Part shown: one piece after another, positions 1-8,937 of the stretch | Numbering within the stretch: the stretch's first letter is position 1 | Layout: each line of letters begins with the position of its first letter | Assembly (NCBI GenBank): GCA_965221145.1 | Contig: OZ244877.1 | Location: 3,596,001-3,660,000 of the forward strand | Length of the DNA: 64,000 bases | Direction: 5' to 3' | Origin: Bin5 sp965221145 | GTDB taxonomy: Bacteria > Chloroflexota > Anaerolineae > Caldilineales > Caldilineaceae | Notes under the pieces: generated by a model | Databases searched by the model: none | Seen by the model: only the letters and a program-made list of their open reading frames with translations | Told to the model about the DNA's origin: nothing | Translations under genes and position numbers: made by a program

Positions 1-234
1 GTCGAAGAATTTCACCGCGAATTGAAGCAGTTGACTGGCTCTGCCAAATGCCAATGTCGCAAAGCTCGTTCGCAGCGCAATCACCTCGCTTGCTGTTATC
101 ATGCTTGGCTTTCATTGAAGGTTCACGCTGCCTTGCTCAACAAAACCATCTATCGCGTTCATACTGACCTGTTCAGCGATTACCTGCGAAACCAACTTCG
201 CAGCCCTACTATCCCAGCTTTCCAGCCGACTTAG
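1..234 (+). CDS. IS transposase, C-terminal end (5' part outside window)
   Basis: The frame is open from base 1 to a TAG at 232-234. It begins VEEFHRELKQLTG and continues with KCQCRKAR.QRNH, a pattern known from the C-terminal catalytic-Glu region of DDE transposases of the IS4/IS701 type; the Glu of VEEFHR would be the third acidic residue. Only about 77 residues lie in the window, so completeness cannot be judged. It is distinct in sequence from the second transposase at 28960-30036. It probably marks the left border of the accessory region. Confidence 0.75.
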   Translation, partial: VEEFHRELKQLTGSAKCQCRKARSQRNHLACCYHAWLSLKVHAALLNKTIYRVHTDLFSDYLRNQLRSPTIPAFQPT

Positions 235-507
235 CGAAAGTCCTAGGTTCCGTTGACCTTTGAAAAACTGGTCAAAGAGGTGACATCTGCAGGTTGCCTG
301 CGGGCAGAATCGGACTGCGATTCGCCTGATTCTCGTGAACAAAGACCGCGATCTGCGCCGGTGCCGTCAATCATCTCAATCACATAATCACATAAATCAC
401 AGTTCAGACAATTGTCAACGAGCCCTAATTGGTAATCGCGCCGCGCGGGGAAGATGCGACGCGATAGCCGCCCCCGTTGGAAAACTGGCTCCCAATCTGA
501 ATACGCT
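235..507. other. Non-coding stretch between transposase end and amidohydrolase gene
   Basis: I see no gene here. The stretch holds the 3' end of the IS and, around 365-405, short A/T-rich CACAA/AATCAC repeats. It lies downstream of both flanking genes, which converge on it. I cannot point to a convincing terminator or the exact IS terminus. Confidence 0.5.
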
Positions 508-1257
508 TCAGATGCCCAAAAGCCGGGCCGCGTTGCCGCCGCACACCAGGCGTTTGGCCTCCTCCGAAATGTCGGCGGTAATGATCTTCCCCAGCTGCGG
601 TCGGGGATCCATCAGCGCAATGTCCGAGCCAAACAGTACACGGTCCGCGCCGGCTTCATTCACCAGTTGCTCGATGACGCCGGGAGTGCGGAAGGTAGAG
701 CAGGTCTCCAGATAGACATTGGGATAGGTCTGCGCCACCTTGATCGCGGCGCGGCGCGGCTCGTCAAGGTTGCCTGAGTGGCCGGAAACGAAGTTGGCGT
801 TCGGGAACTGCGCCGCGCAGTCGGCCAGCAAGCTGGGATGGGAGTGCGGGTCGGTGCCTGTGTGGAAGATGATCGCCAGACCGCGATCATCGGCAAACTC
901 ATAGATCGGATGCCAGATCGGTTCGTGCAGGTCCCACTGGGTATAGGGCGGGTAGAGCTTGATGGCGACCAGACCAAGCTCGTCAATGGCGCGCGTCAGT
1001 TCAGCAACCATGCCCTCCGCCAGCATCGGCGAGACGTAGGCGAACCCGGCGAAACGATCAGGATGCGCGGCCACAAAGCGGCCCGTGATGTCGTTGCCGG
1101 TCGTGCCATCGGGGTGAAAGATGTTGAACAGGCTGGCAACATCGATCCCGACCTTGTCCATGGCGCGCAGAATCAACGCCGGATCGTCGACTCCATTGTA
1201 ACTGTCCAAGCGCCCCGTATGCCCGTGGAAGTCGATCACCCTCTGTTCTTCAATCAT
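508..1257 (-). CDS. Amidohydrolase_2 family hydrolase/decarboxylase, catalytically complete
   Basis: A 249-residue TIM-barrel metal-dependent hydrolase of the Amidohydro_2 (ACMSD-like) group; known members hydrolyse or decarboxylate ring acids and lactones. The N-terminal metal motif is intact (VIDFHGH, residues 8-14), as are a mid-protein SGHSGN histidine and the late LFGSD aspartate. The ATG at 1257 follows GGGAGAAGG and overlaps the end of the upstream gene (1250-2014) by 8 bp, so the two are probably translated together. That upstream partner is a degenerate member of the same fold, and the pair mirrors the two halves of the fused protein at 3366-4886. The substrate is unknown. Confidence 0.85.
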   Translation of the reverse strand: MIEEQRVIDFHGHTGRLDSYNGVDDPALILRAMDKVGIDVASLFNIFHPDGTTGNDITGRFVAAHPDRFAGFAYVSPMLAEGMVAELTRAIDELGLVAIKLYPPYTQWDLHEPIWHPIYEFADDRGLAIIFHTGTDPHSHPSLLADCAAQFPNANFVSGHSGNLDEPRRAAIKVAQTYPNVYLETCSTFRTPGVIEQLVNEAGADRVLFGSDIALMDPRPQLGKIITADISEEAKRLVCGGNAARLLGI

Positions 1258-2014
1258 GGCGGCCTTCTCCCTGTAGAATACGGAGCAGATTGCCCGCGCA
1301 GATCAACTCCAGGTCCGCCTCGCTGAGGTCGGTGTGGTGAAGGTAAAAGAGCATCGTCCCCATCGCTAAGCGGTCATACCAGGAGCCGTAGACGAAACGT
1401 TCTGCGCCATACTCGGAGCAGAGCGCCTCCACCTCGCCCAGCGGCTCGATACGACTCAACTCCAGATACGCGTTGGGCAGCGCCGTCATCAGCGGCCGCA
1501 CCCAGAGCGCGTGGACGTAATGGGCGCCGACCAGGACCGTAACCAGTTCTGGGAAGGCGCTCAACGTCGCGGCGAGTTCATCCGCATCGGCGTCGGGCAG
1601 CGGGATCCAGAGCGGAATGCGGTTGTCGCTCAGCCAGGAGAGCATGGGCGCGTACACCCATGGCCGGAAGGGCAGGCCGACGGAACGCGCATTGTGTAAG
1701 CGAACATTGCGCACTCGCCCCTGCTCATGCAAAGCCTGCACCTGCGCCATCGAATCGGGCGTAGGCATGATCGACCACTGGGGAAAGAGGCGGCTATCCT
1801 CTAACCACTCTTCCAGAAAGCCATTGCCATCGACCGGGCTGACCTCCTCAGTCTGGGCGTGGTAGATAAGCGCATTTTCGACCCCGTGGCGGTCCATTTC
1901 GGCCAGCAGTTGCGCACGATTGCGGCAAGGCGACGGTTGATAGTGCAGATCGCCCACGCGGACATTGGCGTCGAATACGGGAACGCGCGGGCGGAACGTG
2001 AATTGAGTAGACAT
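1250..2014 (-). CDS. Degenerate amidohydrolase_2 family protein (probable non-catalytic partner)
   Basis: This 254-residue protein has the overall Amidohydro_2 layout: a late VYGS turn and a C-terminal AGNLLRIL helix. The metal-binding HxH is replaced by DANVRVGD (about residues 14-21), and the late GSD aspartate is Trp (GSW). It should therefore not bind metal in the usual way. I chose the ATG at 2014 because the homologous start (MSTQF, then VFDA) is there; a longer open frame running to 2710 is only the shadow of the DegT gene. It sits between DegT and the active amidohydrolase, and its stop overlaps the latter's start. A structural or regulatory partner role is inferred. Confidence 0.75.
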   Translation of the reverse strand: MSTQFTFRPRVPVFDANVRVGDLHYQPSPCRNRAQLLAEMDRHGVENALIYHAQTEEVSPVDGNGFLEEWLEDSRLFPQWSIMPTPDSMAQVQALHEQGRVRNVRLHNARSVGLPFRPWVYAPMLSWLSDNRIPLWIPLPDADADELAATLSAFPELVTVLVGAHYVHALWVRPLMTALPNAYLELSRIEPLGEVEALCSEYGAERFVYGSWYDRLAMGTMLFYLHHTDLSEADLELICAGNLLRILQGEGRHD

Positions 2015-2025
2015 ATCTCTTGGCC

Positions 2026-3258
2026 CTAGCTTGACAATTTCGACCGGTAGTATTCGCTGACCCGCTTGATCGCCGTGCTGAAGTCGGCCACGTCCTGTTC
2101 CGTATAGGACGGATTCATCGGCATTACGACCGTTGTATCCAGGAAATCCTCGGATCCCCTCAGTGAGATGGAGCCATAGTCGATGGCGGCGGCGGCGTCG
2201 CCGGCATAGGAGAAATCGGAGGTTCCGTAGGCGCGCTGCTGGGCCATCACCGGATACTTGTAGACGGGATAGACCATGTAGGGCGAGTTGGCGGGCACAC
2301 CTTCCGCTTGCAGCGCCTCCGCGAACTGGGCCGCGGTCGCGCCCGTCAGCGCGGCGTCCACATGAAAGCCGTAGGCCCAATAGGAGTGGGTGGCCTCGGG
2401 CAGGACGGGCTGCAAGGAGAGGCCCTCCTCCCCGTCGACGACCTCGTTCAGGTGGTTGGCGACCCACTGCTTGCGGCGCACAGCGTCCGTCACCTTCCTG
2501 AGTTGAGCGATGCCGACTGCGCCCTGCAAGTCGGTCATGCGATAGTTGGGCGCCAGATAGTAGTGCTCGTAGATCGGATTGCGGGGATTGCCCTTGTCCG
2601 CGAACCATTTCAGCCGGTGCGCGAGATCGTCGCGATTGCTGATCACCATGCCGCCGTCGCCGGTGGTCATGTGCTTGCCGCCAAAACTGTAGCAGCCAAA
2701 GTCGCCCCATGTGCCGACGGGCCGCCCGCCGTATTCGGCCAGCTGCGCCTGCGCGCAGTCCTCGATCAGATAGAGGTCATACTTACGCGCCAGCGCCACA
2801 TACGCCTCCATCGGGCAGGGATTGCCAAAGAGATGAACGACGATGATCGCTTTGGTGCGTTCAGTGATCTTGGCCTCCACATCCTGGAGGTCGAGGTTGC
2901 CGGTCTTGGGGTCGATGTCAGCGAAAACCGGCACGGCGTTCTGGTAAAGGATACCGATGATCGTGCCCATATCGGTAACGGCGGTGGTGATGATCTCGTC
3001 GCCGGGATTGGGGTCGATGACGCCGACGGCTGTATGGACTGCTGCCGTGCCCGACGTAACCGCCTGGGCATACTTGACGCCGTTCATCTCGGCGAAGTCC
3101 CGTTCAAACTGATCAACTTTCGTGCCGCTAAGACGGTTCAGGCGACCGGCGCGGATCACCTCGATCAGTTCGTTGATCTCCTCGTCGCCCATATCCCATT
3201 GGGGACCAAACGAACCGCTGCGAACCGGCGGCGCGTTGCGTTCGATTGCGATGGCCAT
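2026..3258 (-). CDS. DegT/DnrJ/EryC1-family PLP aminotransferase
   Basis: A 410-residue fold-type I PLP enzyme. The SGTAAVHTAV phosphate-binding turn, the IEDCAQAQ aspartate and the catalytic lysine in SFGGKH (Lys195) are all present. Family members transaminate keto-sugars or cyclitol ketones with glutamate or glutamine. I chose the ATG at 3258 because AAGGAG lies about 10 bp upstream; an in-frame ATG at 3294 has a poorer site. It is 11 bp upstream of the degenerate amidohydrolase and in the same operon as a second aminotransferase (4932-6260). Its layout is close to the DegT at 42678-43940: same GTAA turn, FGGKH lysine and NYFLAPNY/HYYLAPNY region. Confidence 0.9.
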   Translation of the reverse strand: MAIAIERNAPPVRSGSFGPQWDMGDEEINELIEVIRAGRLNRLSGTKVDQFERDFAEMNGVKYAQAVTSGTAAVHTAVGVIDPNPGDEIITTAVTDMGTIIGILYQNAVPVFADIDPKTGNLDLQDVEAKITERTKAIIVVHLFGNPCPMEAYVALARKYDLYLIEDCAQAQLAEYGGRPVGTWGDFGCYSFGGKHMTTGDGGMVISNRDDLAHRLKWFADKGNPRNPIYEHYYLAPNYRMTDLQGAVGIAQLRKVTDAVRRKQWVANHLNEVVDGEEGLSLQPVLPEATHSYWAYGFHVDAALTGATAAQFAEALQAEGVPANSPYMVYPVYKYPVMAQQRAYGTSDFSYAGDAAAAIDYGSISLRGSEDFLDTTVVMPMNPSYTEQDVADFSTAIKRVSEYYRSKLSS

Positions 3259-3365
3259 ATCAGAAATCTCCTTGTGCTGTGCCGGCCGCGACATCCAATC
3301 TATCTGAGAATTATGCGGGCGGTCTCGTTACAGTAGCGGACAATGTGTGCCAGTTGCGCGGCCCG

Positions 3366-4886
3366 TCAATCCAGTCTGAAAATGCGTCTGGCATTCTCGC
3401 GGAAGATGAGATCGGCCTCGCGCTGCGTTTGAATGGCGTCCATATAGGCCCCGTACTCGAACCAGGGGGCGAAGAGCGGCTGATCGGTGCCGAATAGAAT
3501 CCGCTCCGGCCCCAGGATGTCCGTGGAGCGGCGGATGATGCCGGCATTGATGCCGCTGCTGCAAAACTCGAAGTAGACGTTGGGCAGATCGACAATCTGG
3601 CGCGCGCCCTCGGCATCATCGCCGTGAGCCTTGATGATGACCAGGTCGGTATTGCGCTCAGCGGCGGAACGGACGCCGGGATAGGGAGAGCCGCCCTCAT
3701 CCATGTGGATCTTGACCGGGCGGCCAAAGCGGGCGACCTCATCCAGCAGATCCTGCATCCTCTTTGTCGCCATGTTGCCGCCGAAGGGGCAATAGAGCTT
3801 GACGCCTACGAAGCGGGAATCCTGGAAATAGCGCTCCATCTGCTCGACTGAACCGGCCAGGTCGCGCGGGTCACAGGCGATGTAGCCGCGCAGGTTGGGA
3901 TAGCGATCAAGGAAGAGTTGAGTGTCGGCGTTGCCCTCGCACATGTCGTAGTTTATGGCGTTATAGGATGAAACAAAGGTGTACTGAATGTTGCAACGCT
4001 CGGTCATTTCCGACACGTTGGTCTCCGTGCGCGTGTTGTACGGTTCGGCGCAGTGGAAGCCGGACACATGGGCATGGATGTCGATAATCGGCTCATCCGG
4101 CAGGTCGGCCTCGGCCTTGATGAGCAGCGGCTCAACGGGCAGATCTTCGATATCCATGTCCAGCAGGCGCAGAGCGTTGCCACCGAGGATCGCCTGCTTC
4201 TGCTCATCCGAGAGCTTTGCCATGAACACCTGGTTGCGCAGGGAGCGAATCGAATACTTGGGCGAGTTGCTGCCATAGAGCAGCCTGTCGCCGATACCGG
4301 CATCGACCATCACCTCTATGCCATCGGCCAGACAGAGCCAGCGAATCGCGGCATAGACATTGGGGTAGACCTGCATGACCGTGATCAACTCGCCCATGTA
4401 GGCGTAGCTGACCTCATTCATTACGACCTGCACATCGTAGCGGTGACAGACCTCCGCGACCTTGCGGATCAAACTCTGGCTGTCGGCGGCACCTTTGAAA
4501 TCGACGATGATCGGCGCGCCGGCCGCTCCAACCGCCTCCACCATCTGTTCGAAAACGAGGATGTCCGGGCTCCATTTTTGCGGCCCGGGGGAGAAACGGA
4601 TGGCCACACAGCCGCCATCGACGCAGGCCTGCAGATCGTCCCGCCAGTTGAGGAAATAGCGGGGGTCGAGCGTGCCGACCGGCAGCAAGCGGGGATGTTC
4701 AGCCGTGACGGCGAGCGTTTCGGCCACGGCTTCGGGATTGACCTGGTTGACCAGGCCGCGTCGCGATGTCGTCAGCGTCAACGTCGTGTCGTGCTGTTCA
4801 GTCTGGCGCAGTAGGGCCTCCAACGTCGTATCCGGTTCAGGGATTGGATTTACGCTGAACTCGGAGATAAAGTCGATCGCGTACAT
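3366..4886 (-). CDS. Tandem amidohydrolase: inactive N-domain fused to active C-domain
   Basis: A 506-residue protein that is about twice the usual Amidohydro_2 length and consists of two copies in a row. Domain 1 (about 1-245) ends with RLLYGSNSP and GGNALRLL but starts YAIDFISEF, so both the HxH and the GSD aspartate are lost. Domain 2 (about 262-506) carries IIDIHAH (His271/His273), an internal IKAHGDD and RILFGTDQP, so it looks active. The ATG at 4886 has AGGAAAGGA upstream. The separate genes 1250-2014 (inactive) and 508-1257 (active) add up to 503 residues in the same order, which suggests an inactive/active heterodimer that exists here in both split and fused form. Confidence 0.85.
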   Translation of the reverse strand: MYAIDFISEFSVNPIPEPDTTLEALLRQTEQHDTTLTLTTSRRGLVNQVNPEAVAETLAVTAEHPRLLPVGTLDPRYFLNWRDDLQACVDGGCVAIRFSPGPQKWSPDILVFEQMVEAVGAAGAPIIVDFKGAADSQSLIRKVAEVCHRYDVQVVMNEVSYAYMGELITVMQVYPNVYAAIRWLCLADGIEVMVDAGIGDRLLYGSNSPKYSIRSLRNQVFMAKLSDEQKQAILGGNALRLLDMDIEDLPVEPLLIKAEADLPDEPIIDIHAHVSGFHCAEPYNTRTETNVSEMTERCNIQYTFVSSYNAINYDMCEGNADTQLFLDRYPNLRGYIACDPRDLAGSVEQMERYFQDSRFVGVKLYCPFGGNMATKRMQDLLDEVARFGRPVKIHMDEGGSPYPGVRSAAERNTDLVIIKAHGDDAEGARQIVDLPNVYFEFCSSGINAGIIRRSTDILGPERILFGTDQPLFAPWFEYGAYMDAIQTQREADLIFRENARRIFRLD

Positions 4887-4931
4887 GGTGGTTCCTTTCC
4901 TCGCTAAATGTTGGCGGCGGCTATTCTGATG

Positions 4932-6260
4932 CTAAATGCGGGCCTGCTCAATGGCCTTTTCGAAGGCCTGCACCAGCCCGTCGATATGGCTCTCATCCAT
5001 GGACAGTGAAAGCGCATTCATCGACAGCCCCTGGCTCAGATAGTAGCCCTGGTTGAGAAGGGAGAGAAAGACGCGGTGGGCCATTGCGCCGTCGCTGTTG
5101 GCCAGACTGCGATAATCGACGAGCGGCTCGTCGGTGAAATAGACGCTGAAGAGCGAGCCAAGTACGACGGCCTGGAAGGGAGCGTCAATGCGTGCGCTTA
5201 GCTCGTTGAGGCCGGCGCGCAGGCGTTCGCCCAGTCCGTTCAGATGGGCGAAGGCGCCCGGAGTCAGTTGCTGTAAGGTGGCAAGCCCCGCAGCCATGAC
5301 CATCGCATGGGCGCTGAAGGTGCCGCTCTGGAAGAACCCGGTTGGCCCGCCGCTGCTGTCGAACAGGCTCATAATGTCGGCGCGGCCGCCAAATCCGCCG
5401 ACCGGGAAACCGCCTCCGATCAGTTTGCCGAACGCCGACAGGTCCGGGCCGATGCCATAATGCTCCTGGGCGCCGCCGCGGGCCACGCGGAAGCCGACCA
5501 CCTCGTCGAGGATAAGCAGTACTTCGTTCTCTGCGGTGATGCGGCGCACAGCTTGCACGAACTCCTTGCGCACCGGCAGAATCCCCGTCCTGGGATCGAG
5601 TATGACACAGGCCAACTCATCACGGTGGCGGCACACCAGCCGCTCAACCGCTTCTTCATTGTTGTAGGGCAATACGATGACCTCGGCGGCTGCATTCGGA
5701 GACATGCCGCCCGCTGTCGGCACCGAATGGGGCGCATCCTCCGGGCCTGCCTCGTCGACCGGAGGCGCGACGCTCACCTCGACGATGTCATGGCTGCCGT
5801 GGTATCCGCCTTCGAACTTGGCGATTTTGGTCCGCCCGCTGAACCCCCGCGCCAGCCGAATCGCGTGCAAGGTGGCCTCGGTGCCGGAGTTGCAAAAGCG
5901 CATACGCTCGACCGACGCCACGCGGCTGCACATCTCCTCGGCCAGCGCCGCTTCATTTCCCGTCGGCGCGCCGAGCGCGATCCCCCGCGCCAGCTGCGCC
6001 TGCACCGCTGCATTCACCGCAGGGTTGTTGTGGCCGAGGATCTGCCCCGTGTGGTGATTGGCAAAATCGACGCGGCGCCGTTCATCTATATCATAGAGAT
6101 AGCAGCCCTCGCCGCGTTGCATAGTGAGAGGGTAGGGAGCGTAGTAGTAAGCCCCCTTTGCGCCGCCCGGCATCGACTCGCAATCCGTGTCGAACTGCTC
6201 CCGCGAACTTGGGCTTTCCGTCGCATAGGTCGCTTCGATGGTGGTCGCAGTCTGCTCCAT
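4932..6260 (-). CDS. Class III aminotransferase, glutamate-1-semialdehyde aminomutase-like
   Basis: A 442-residue PLP enzyme. It has the NSGTEAT turn (about 124-130), the LILDEV aspartate (Asp252) that contacts the pyridine nitrogen, and the Schiff-base lysine in SAFGKLIGGG (Lys279). The PGG and YDIDERRRVDF N-terminus is typical of the GSA-aminomutase branch. In this context, with DegT and amidohydrolases and without other haem genes, a role in an amino-substrate pathway is more likely than tetrapyrrole synthesis; this is inferred from context. The start is at 6260, with GAGGTACTGAAA before the ATG. The gap to the next gene downstream is 45 bp. Confidence 0.88.
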   Translation of the reverse strand: MEQTATTIEATYATESPSSREQFDTDCESMPGGAKGAYYYAPYPLTMQRGEGCYLYDIDERRRVDFANHHTGQILGHNNPAVNAAVQAQLARGIALGAPTGNEAALAEEMCSRVASVERMRFCNSGTEATLHAIRLARGFSGRTKIAKFEGGYHGSHDIVEVSVAPPVDEAGPEDAPHSVPTAGGMSPNAAAEVIVLPYNNEEAVERLVCRHRDELACVILDPRTGILPVRKEFVQAVRRITAENEVLLILDEVVGFRVARGGAQEHYGIGPDLSAFGKLIGGGFPVGGFGGRADIMSLFDSSGGPTGFFQSGTFSAHAMVMAAGLATLQQLTPGAFAHLNGLGERLRAGLNELSARIDAPFQAVVLGSLFSVYFTDEPLVDYRSLANSDGAMAHRVFLSLLNQGYYLSQGLSMNALSLSMDESHIDGLVQAFEKAIEQARI

Positions 6261-6355
6261 TTTCAGTACCTCGCTCTGCCTGAGATCCGTGTGTGGACAT
6301 TGTGCCGCGCAATGAAAAAAACTTTGTGTCTCTCAGCCTACCATGTTTGCCTGGA

Positions 6356-7828
6356 TTATTCGAACCAATAGCTGTAAGCTCGTGCGTTGGTCAGGTTAAT
6401 TCGCAGCCGGATGGGGCCGCTGTCGGGGTCGGGCAGGTTGCTGTGCGCGCGCCAGGTAACCGGTTGCCGTACACTATCGTCAGCCAGGGCGATGGCATCC
6501 TCCTGACCGTAGCCTGGCAACGGAACGCTGTCGCCGTCCAGAATCTCGACGGTTATCGCGCCCTCGTCAGCGACCGCGTTAATGAAGAGCCGCTCCCCTT
6601 CCCATTGGAATGGCTGGGTCACGACCGACCCGCCCTCGGCCGCGGCGTCCAGCGAGACAAACCCGTCGCGACGTAGCGCGGCCAGGCAGATGGCCGCGTG
6701 ATCCGGATCCCAGTCGCGGGGCGGCCAGCGGAACTTGACGCCCGTATAGTAGAACCAAAGCTCGTCATCGCGAATCACGGGCGAGGACGGACCCAACATC
6801 TGCACTGTGTCGTAGGCGCCGCCGCCCAAAGGCGAAGAGTCGATAAAGGGCTGGCGGCTGCCCTGACGCAGCCAGGTGTACATATCGCGGCTGCTGGCCA
6901 ACTGTACATGATGGAAGCCATCGTGATTTCTGGCTGTAGGATTGCGCCCGACATGATGGAACATCGAGGCGAAACCGATGTATCGGCTTTCGTAGCGGGA
7001 GACGCTGAAGTTGTAAACGTCGACGCCATGCTCCTCCGGATGGTTGATGACTGGCTGCTGCAACGCGGGATTGGCGAGCCGGCGCGCGATTACCGCGCGC
7101 GCCAACTCCTGATCCTCGTCGTCGGCATGAAAGACAAGCTCCGGTTCGCTCCAGTTCTGGAAGTCCTCGCTCGTGGTCAGGGCGTGGGAACGACCGTAAG
7201 GTCCCCGCACCTTGACCGTGGCGATGAAGCGGTGGTTGGAGGCGTCAAAGCTGAAGTTCGGCTCGTCGCCGGAGAGGATGGGCGGCGCGTCGTGACGCTT
7301 CCACACGATGCCATCCGGGGATACCGCGAAGAATATCGCGTGATCGGGAATCAACGTGAAGCTGATCGCCTTGAAGCGGCGGTCGGGGTCCGGGTCGCTG
7401 GCATCATAGACGACGCCCAGCACCTCCGACGTGCGAGTATCGTCGATGGGGATGGCGACATGGTTGTTGTCGCGCGATCCTTGATACTCCAGTTGGCCCA
7501 CGTGTGGCTGGTACCAATGAAGCCCGTCGCGGCTCTCGTGGTAGGACGAGCGCCCGTTGTCCGCGTCCATCTTCGCGCCAATCGTCCAGAATTTCCAGAG
7601 CCTGGCCTCAGCATCCCAGACCGGCGCGGTGCGCGTCTGCGGCCGGTAAGCGGGGCTGTCGTCCTGCTGCGTCCGCTGGGCCATGTACGGGTCCGTGCGG
7701 ACGACCGCGCCTTTCTTTTCAGGCCGGTGCATACGCGTCTGCAGACCGTCGATACGGGCGATGTCGGCGTCGTCGAGAAAGAGTTGCCTCTCATTGCGTG
7801 CGAACTTGCGAACTGACTCAGATGCCAT
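6356..7828 (-). CDS. Glycosidase-like beta-propeller protein, RQLFLDD family (copy 1)
   Basis: This 490-residue protein opens with ERQLFLDD (about residues 13-20), a signature of a large, poorly characterised group often annotated as GH32/GH43/GH68-like five-bladed propellers. Repeated W/D-rich blade motifs follow (SRDGLHWYQP, SPDGIVW, GDEPNFSFD). It has no signal peptide, so it is probably cytoplasmic. It is a clear paralogue of 9836-11320: both share SYWFE/SYWIE ends, SHALT.SEDF.NWSEP and YNF..SRYESRYIGFASMF. The start has GGAGGAGCAGG at the proper distance. No catalytic pair can be assigned, so the activity is unknown. Confidence 0.7.
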   Translation of the reverse strand: MASESVRKFARNERQLFLDDADIARIDGLQTRMHRPEKKGAVVRTDPYMAQRTQQDDSPAYRPQTRTAPVWDAEARLWKFWTIGAKMDADNGRSSYHESRDGLHWYQPHVGQLEYQGSRDNNHVAIPIDDTRTSEVLGVVYDASDPDPDRRFKAISFTLIPDHAIFFAVSPDGIVWKRHDAPPILSGDEPNFSFDASNHRFIATVKVRGPYGRSHALTTSEDFQNWSEPELVFHADDEDQELARAVIARRLANPALQQPVINHPEEHGVDVYNFSVSRYESRYIGFASMFHHVGRNPTARNHDGFHHVQLASSRDMYTWLRQGSRQPFIDSSPLGGGAYDTVQMLGPSSPVIRDDELWFYYTGVKFRWPPRDWDPDHAAICLAALRRDGFVSLDAAAEGGSVVTQPFQWEGERLFINAVADEGAITVEILDGDSVPLPGYGQEDAIALADDSVRQPVTWRAHSNLPDPDSGPIRLRINLTNARAYSYWFE

Positions 7829-7840
7829 CCTGCTCCTCCT

Positions 7841-7893
7841 CTATTCGATCCAACAGCTGTAAAGATTATGTGTAGCGCAACCACATCCGCAGA
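7841..7893 (-). pseudogene. 3' scar of a third RQLFLDD-family gene
   Basis: The minus strand ends ...LYSCWIE-stop here, preceded by LRMWLRYT after a one-base frameshift. That is the C-terminus of the paralogue at 9836-11320 (LRIWLRDARLYSYWIE). Only about 17 codons survive before homology is lost at the restriction-modification island. The stop lies 12 bp upstream of the ATG of copy 1, so three copies probably once stood in tandem. Confidence 0.7.
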
Positions 7894-8064
7894 CAAACAT
7901 CACCCCAATGATGAAAGAAGATGAAACCAAGTAGGGGTTGGCTATTCGTTAATTGTACGTTATATTTCCCACATAGACCTTCAGGTTTGACGGAGCGACC
8001 GTGCAGCCTGCGGGAACTGTTGCGCCGTTCGCCAGACAACGCATCGGTGTCACCGGGGTCCACA

Positions 8065-8937
8065 ATGTCAGGTCAACAATGCAGCTGGGAAAATCAGATA
8101 ATTCACGGCGATGCCGCAGAAGTTATGCCTCAACTCCCTGATAAGTCCATCCATTGCATTGTGACAAGCCCACCATACTACCTTCAGCGAGACTATAGCA
8201 TTTCATCACAAATAGGTAACGAGCGCACTCCCGAAAAATACATTGATTCGCTCAGGCTCATATTAGGCGAAGCGAAGAGGGCTCTCCGTGATGACGGCAC
8301 TCTTTGGCTGAATCTCGGCGACAAGTACCAGAATGGAGCCCTTCTCGGTATGCCTTGGCGCGTAGCTCTAGCATTAAAGGATGACGGTTGGATTCTTCGC
8401 TCCGACATTATCTGGCACAAGCCCAACGCGATGCCATCGTCTGTCAAGAATCGGCCAACTACTGACCATGAATACATATTCTTATTCTGCAAATCGAACG
8501 ACTATTTTTACGATGCAGATGCAGTCCGAGAGCCGCATATTACATTTTCGGATAAGAGCCGCATGAAGGGTGGAAGAAATCACTTTGGGAAAGCCGATGG
8601 CACCCCCGAGCAAGGGAAAAACGCCGGAAACTCAAATCTGCATGACGGGCGCTGGGACCAAGCTTTTCATCCAAAAGGTAGAAATCGGCGCACAGTCTGG
8701 GAGATTCCGCTGTCGAAATACCGCGATGCCCACTTCGCTGTGTTCCCTGAAAGGCTTGTCGAACTATGTATTCGTGCCGGTTGCCCCCGTTCAGGCACTG
8801 TGCTCGACCCGTTCTGCGGCAGTGGCACGGCGGCCTTGGTTGCCCAAAAACTCGGTAGACAGTTTATCGGGATAGACAGCAATCCTCACTATTGTGATAT
8901 GGCTCGTAAACGATTGCAACAGCAAACCCTCCTTTAG
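8065..8937 (+). CDS. DNA methyltransferase, beta class, probably m4C
   Basis: A 290-residue amino-methyltransferase. Catalytic motif IV TSPPYY (SPPY 35-38) is near the N-terminus, and the AdoMet motif I LDPFCGSGTA is near the C-terminus (about 247-256). This circularly permuted order defines the beta class, and SPPY favours N4-cytosine over N6-adenine. The frame is open from 7921, but I placed the start at 8065 (MSGQQ) because homology should begin near IIHGDA; this is uncertain. The gene converges on and overlaps by 4 bp the nuclease gene 8934-9821, forming a two-gene restriction-modification system. Base composition is visibly more AT-rich than the flanks, in line with transfer. Confidence 0.88.
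   Translation: MSGQQCSWENQIIHGDAAEVMPQLPDKSIHCIVTSPPYYLQRDYSISSQIGNERTPEKYIDSLRLILGEAKRALRDDGTLWLNLGDKYQNGALLGMPWRVALALKDDGWILRSDIIWHKPNAMPSSVKNRPTTDHEYIFLFCKSNDYFYDADAVREPHITFSDKSRMKGGRNHFGKADGTPEQGKNAGNSNLHDGRWDQAFHPKGRNRRTVWEIPLSKYRDAHFAVFPERLVELCIRAGCPRSGTVLDPFCGSGTAALVAQKLGRQFIGIDSNPHYCDMARKRLQQQTLL

Noticed and set aside
365..405. CRISPR-like short repeats (AATCACATAA...)
   Set aside because: Only three imperfect units of under 12 bp without spacers; chance low-complexity.
2015..2710. N-terminal extension of the 1250-2014 amidohydrolase into the DegT gene
   Set aside because: The extension is an Arg/Gly-rich shadow of DegT; homology starts at the 2014 ATG.
4932..6260. hemL (tetrapyrrole synthesis) assignment
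   Set aside because: The family is right, but no haem gene is near and the operon is one of amidohydrolases and DegT, so no symbol is given.
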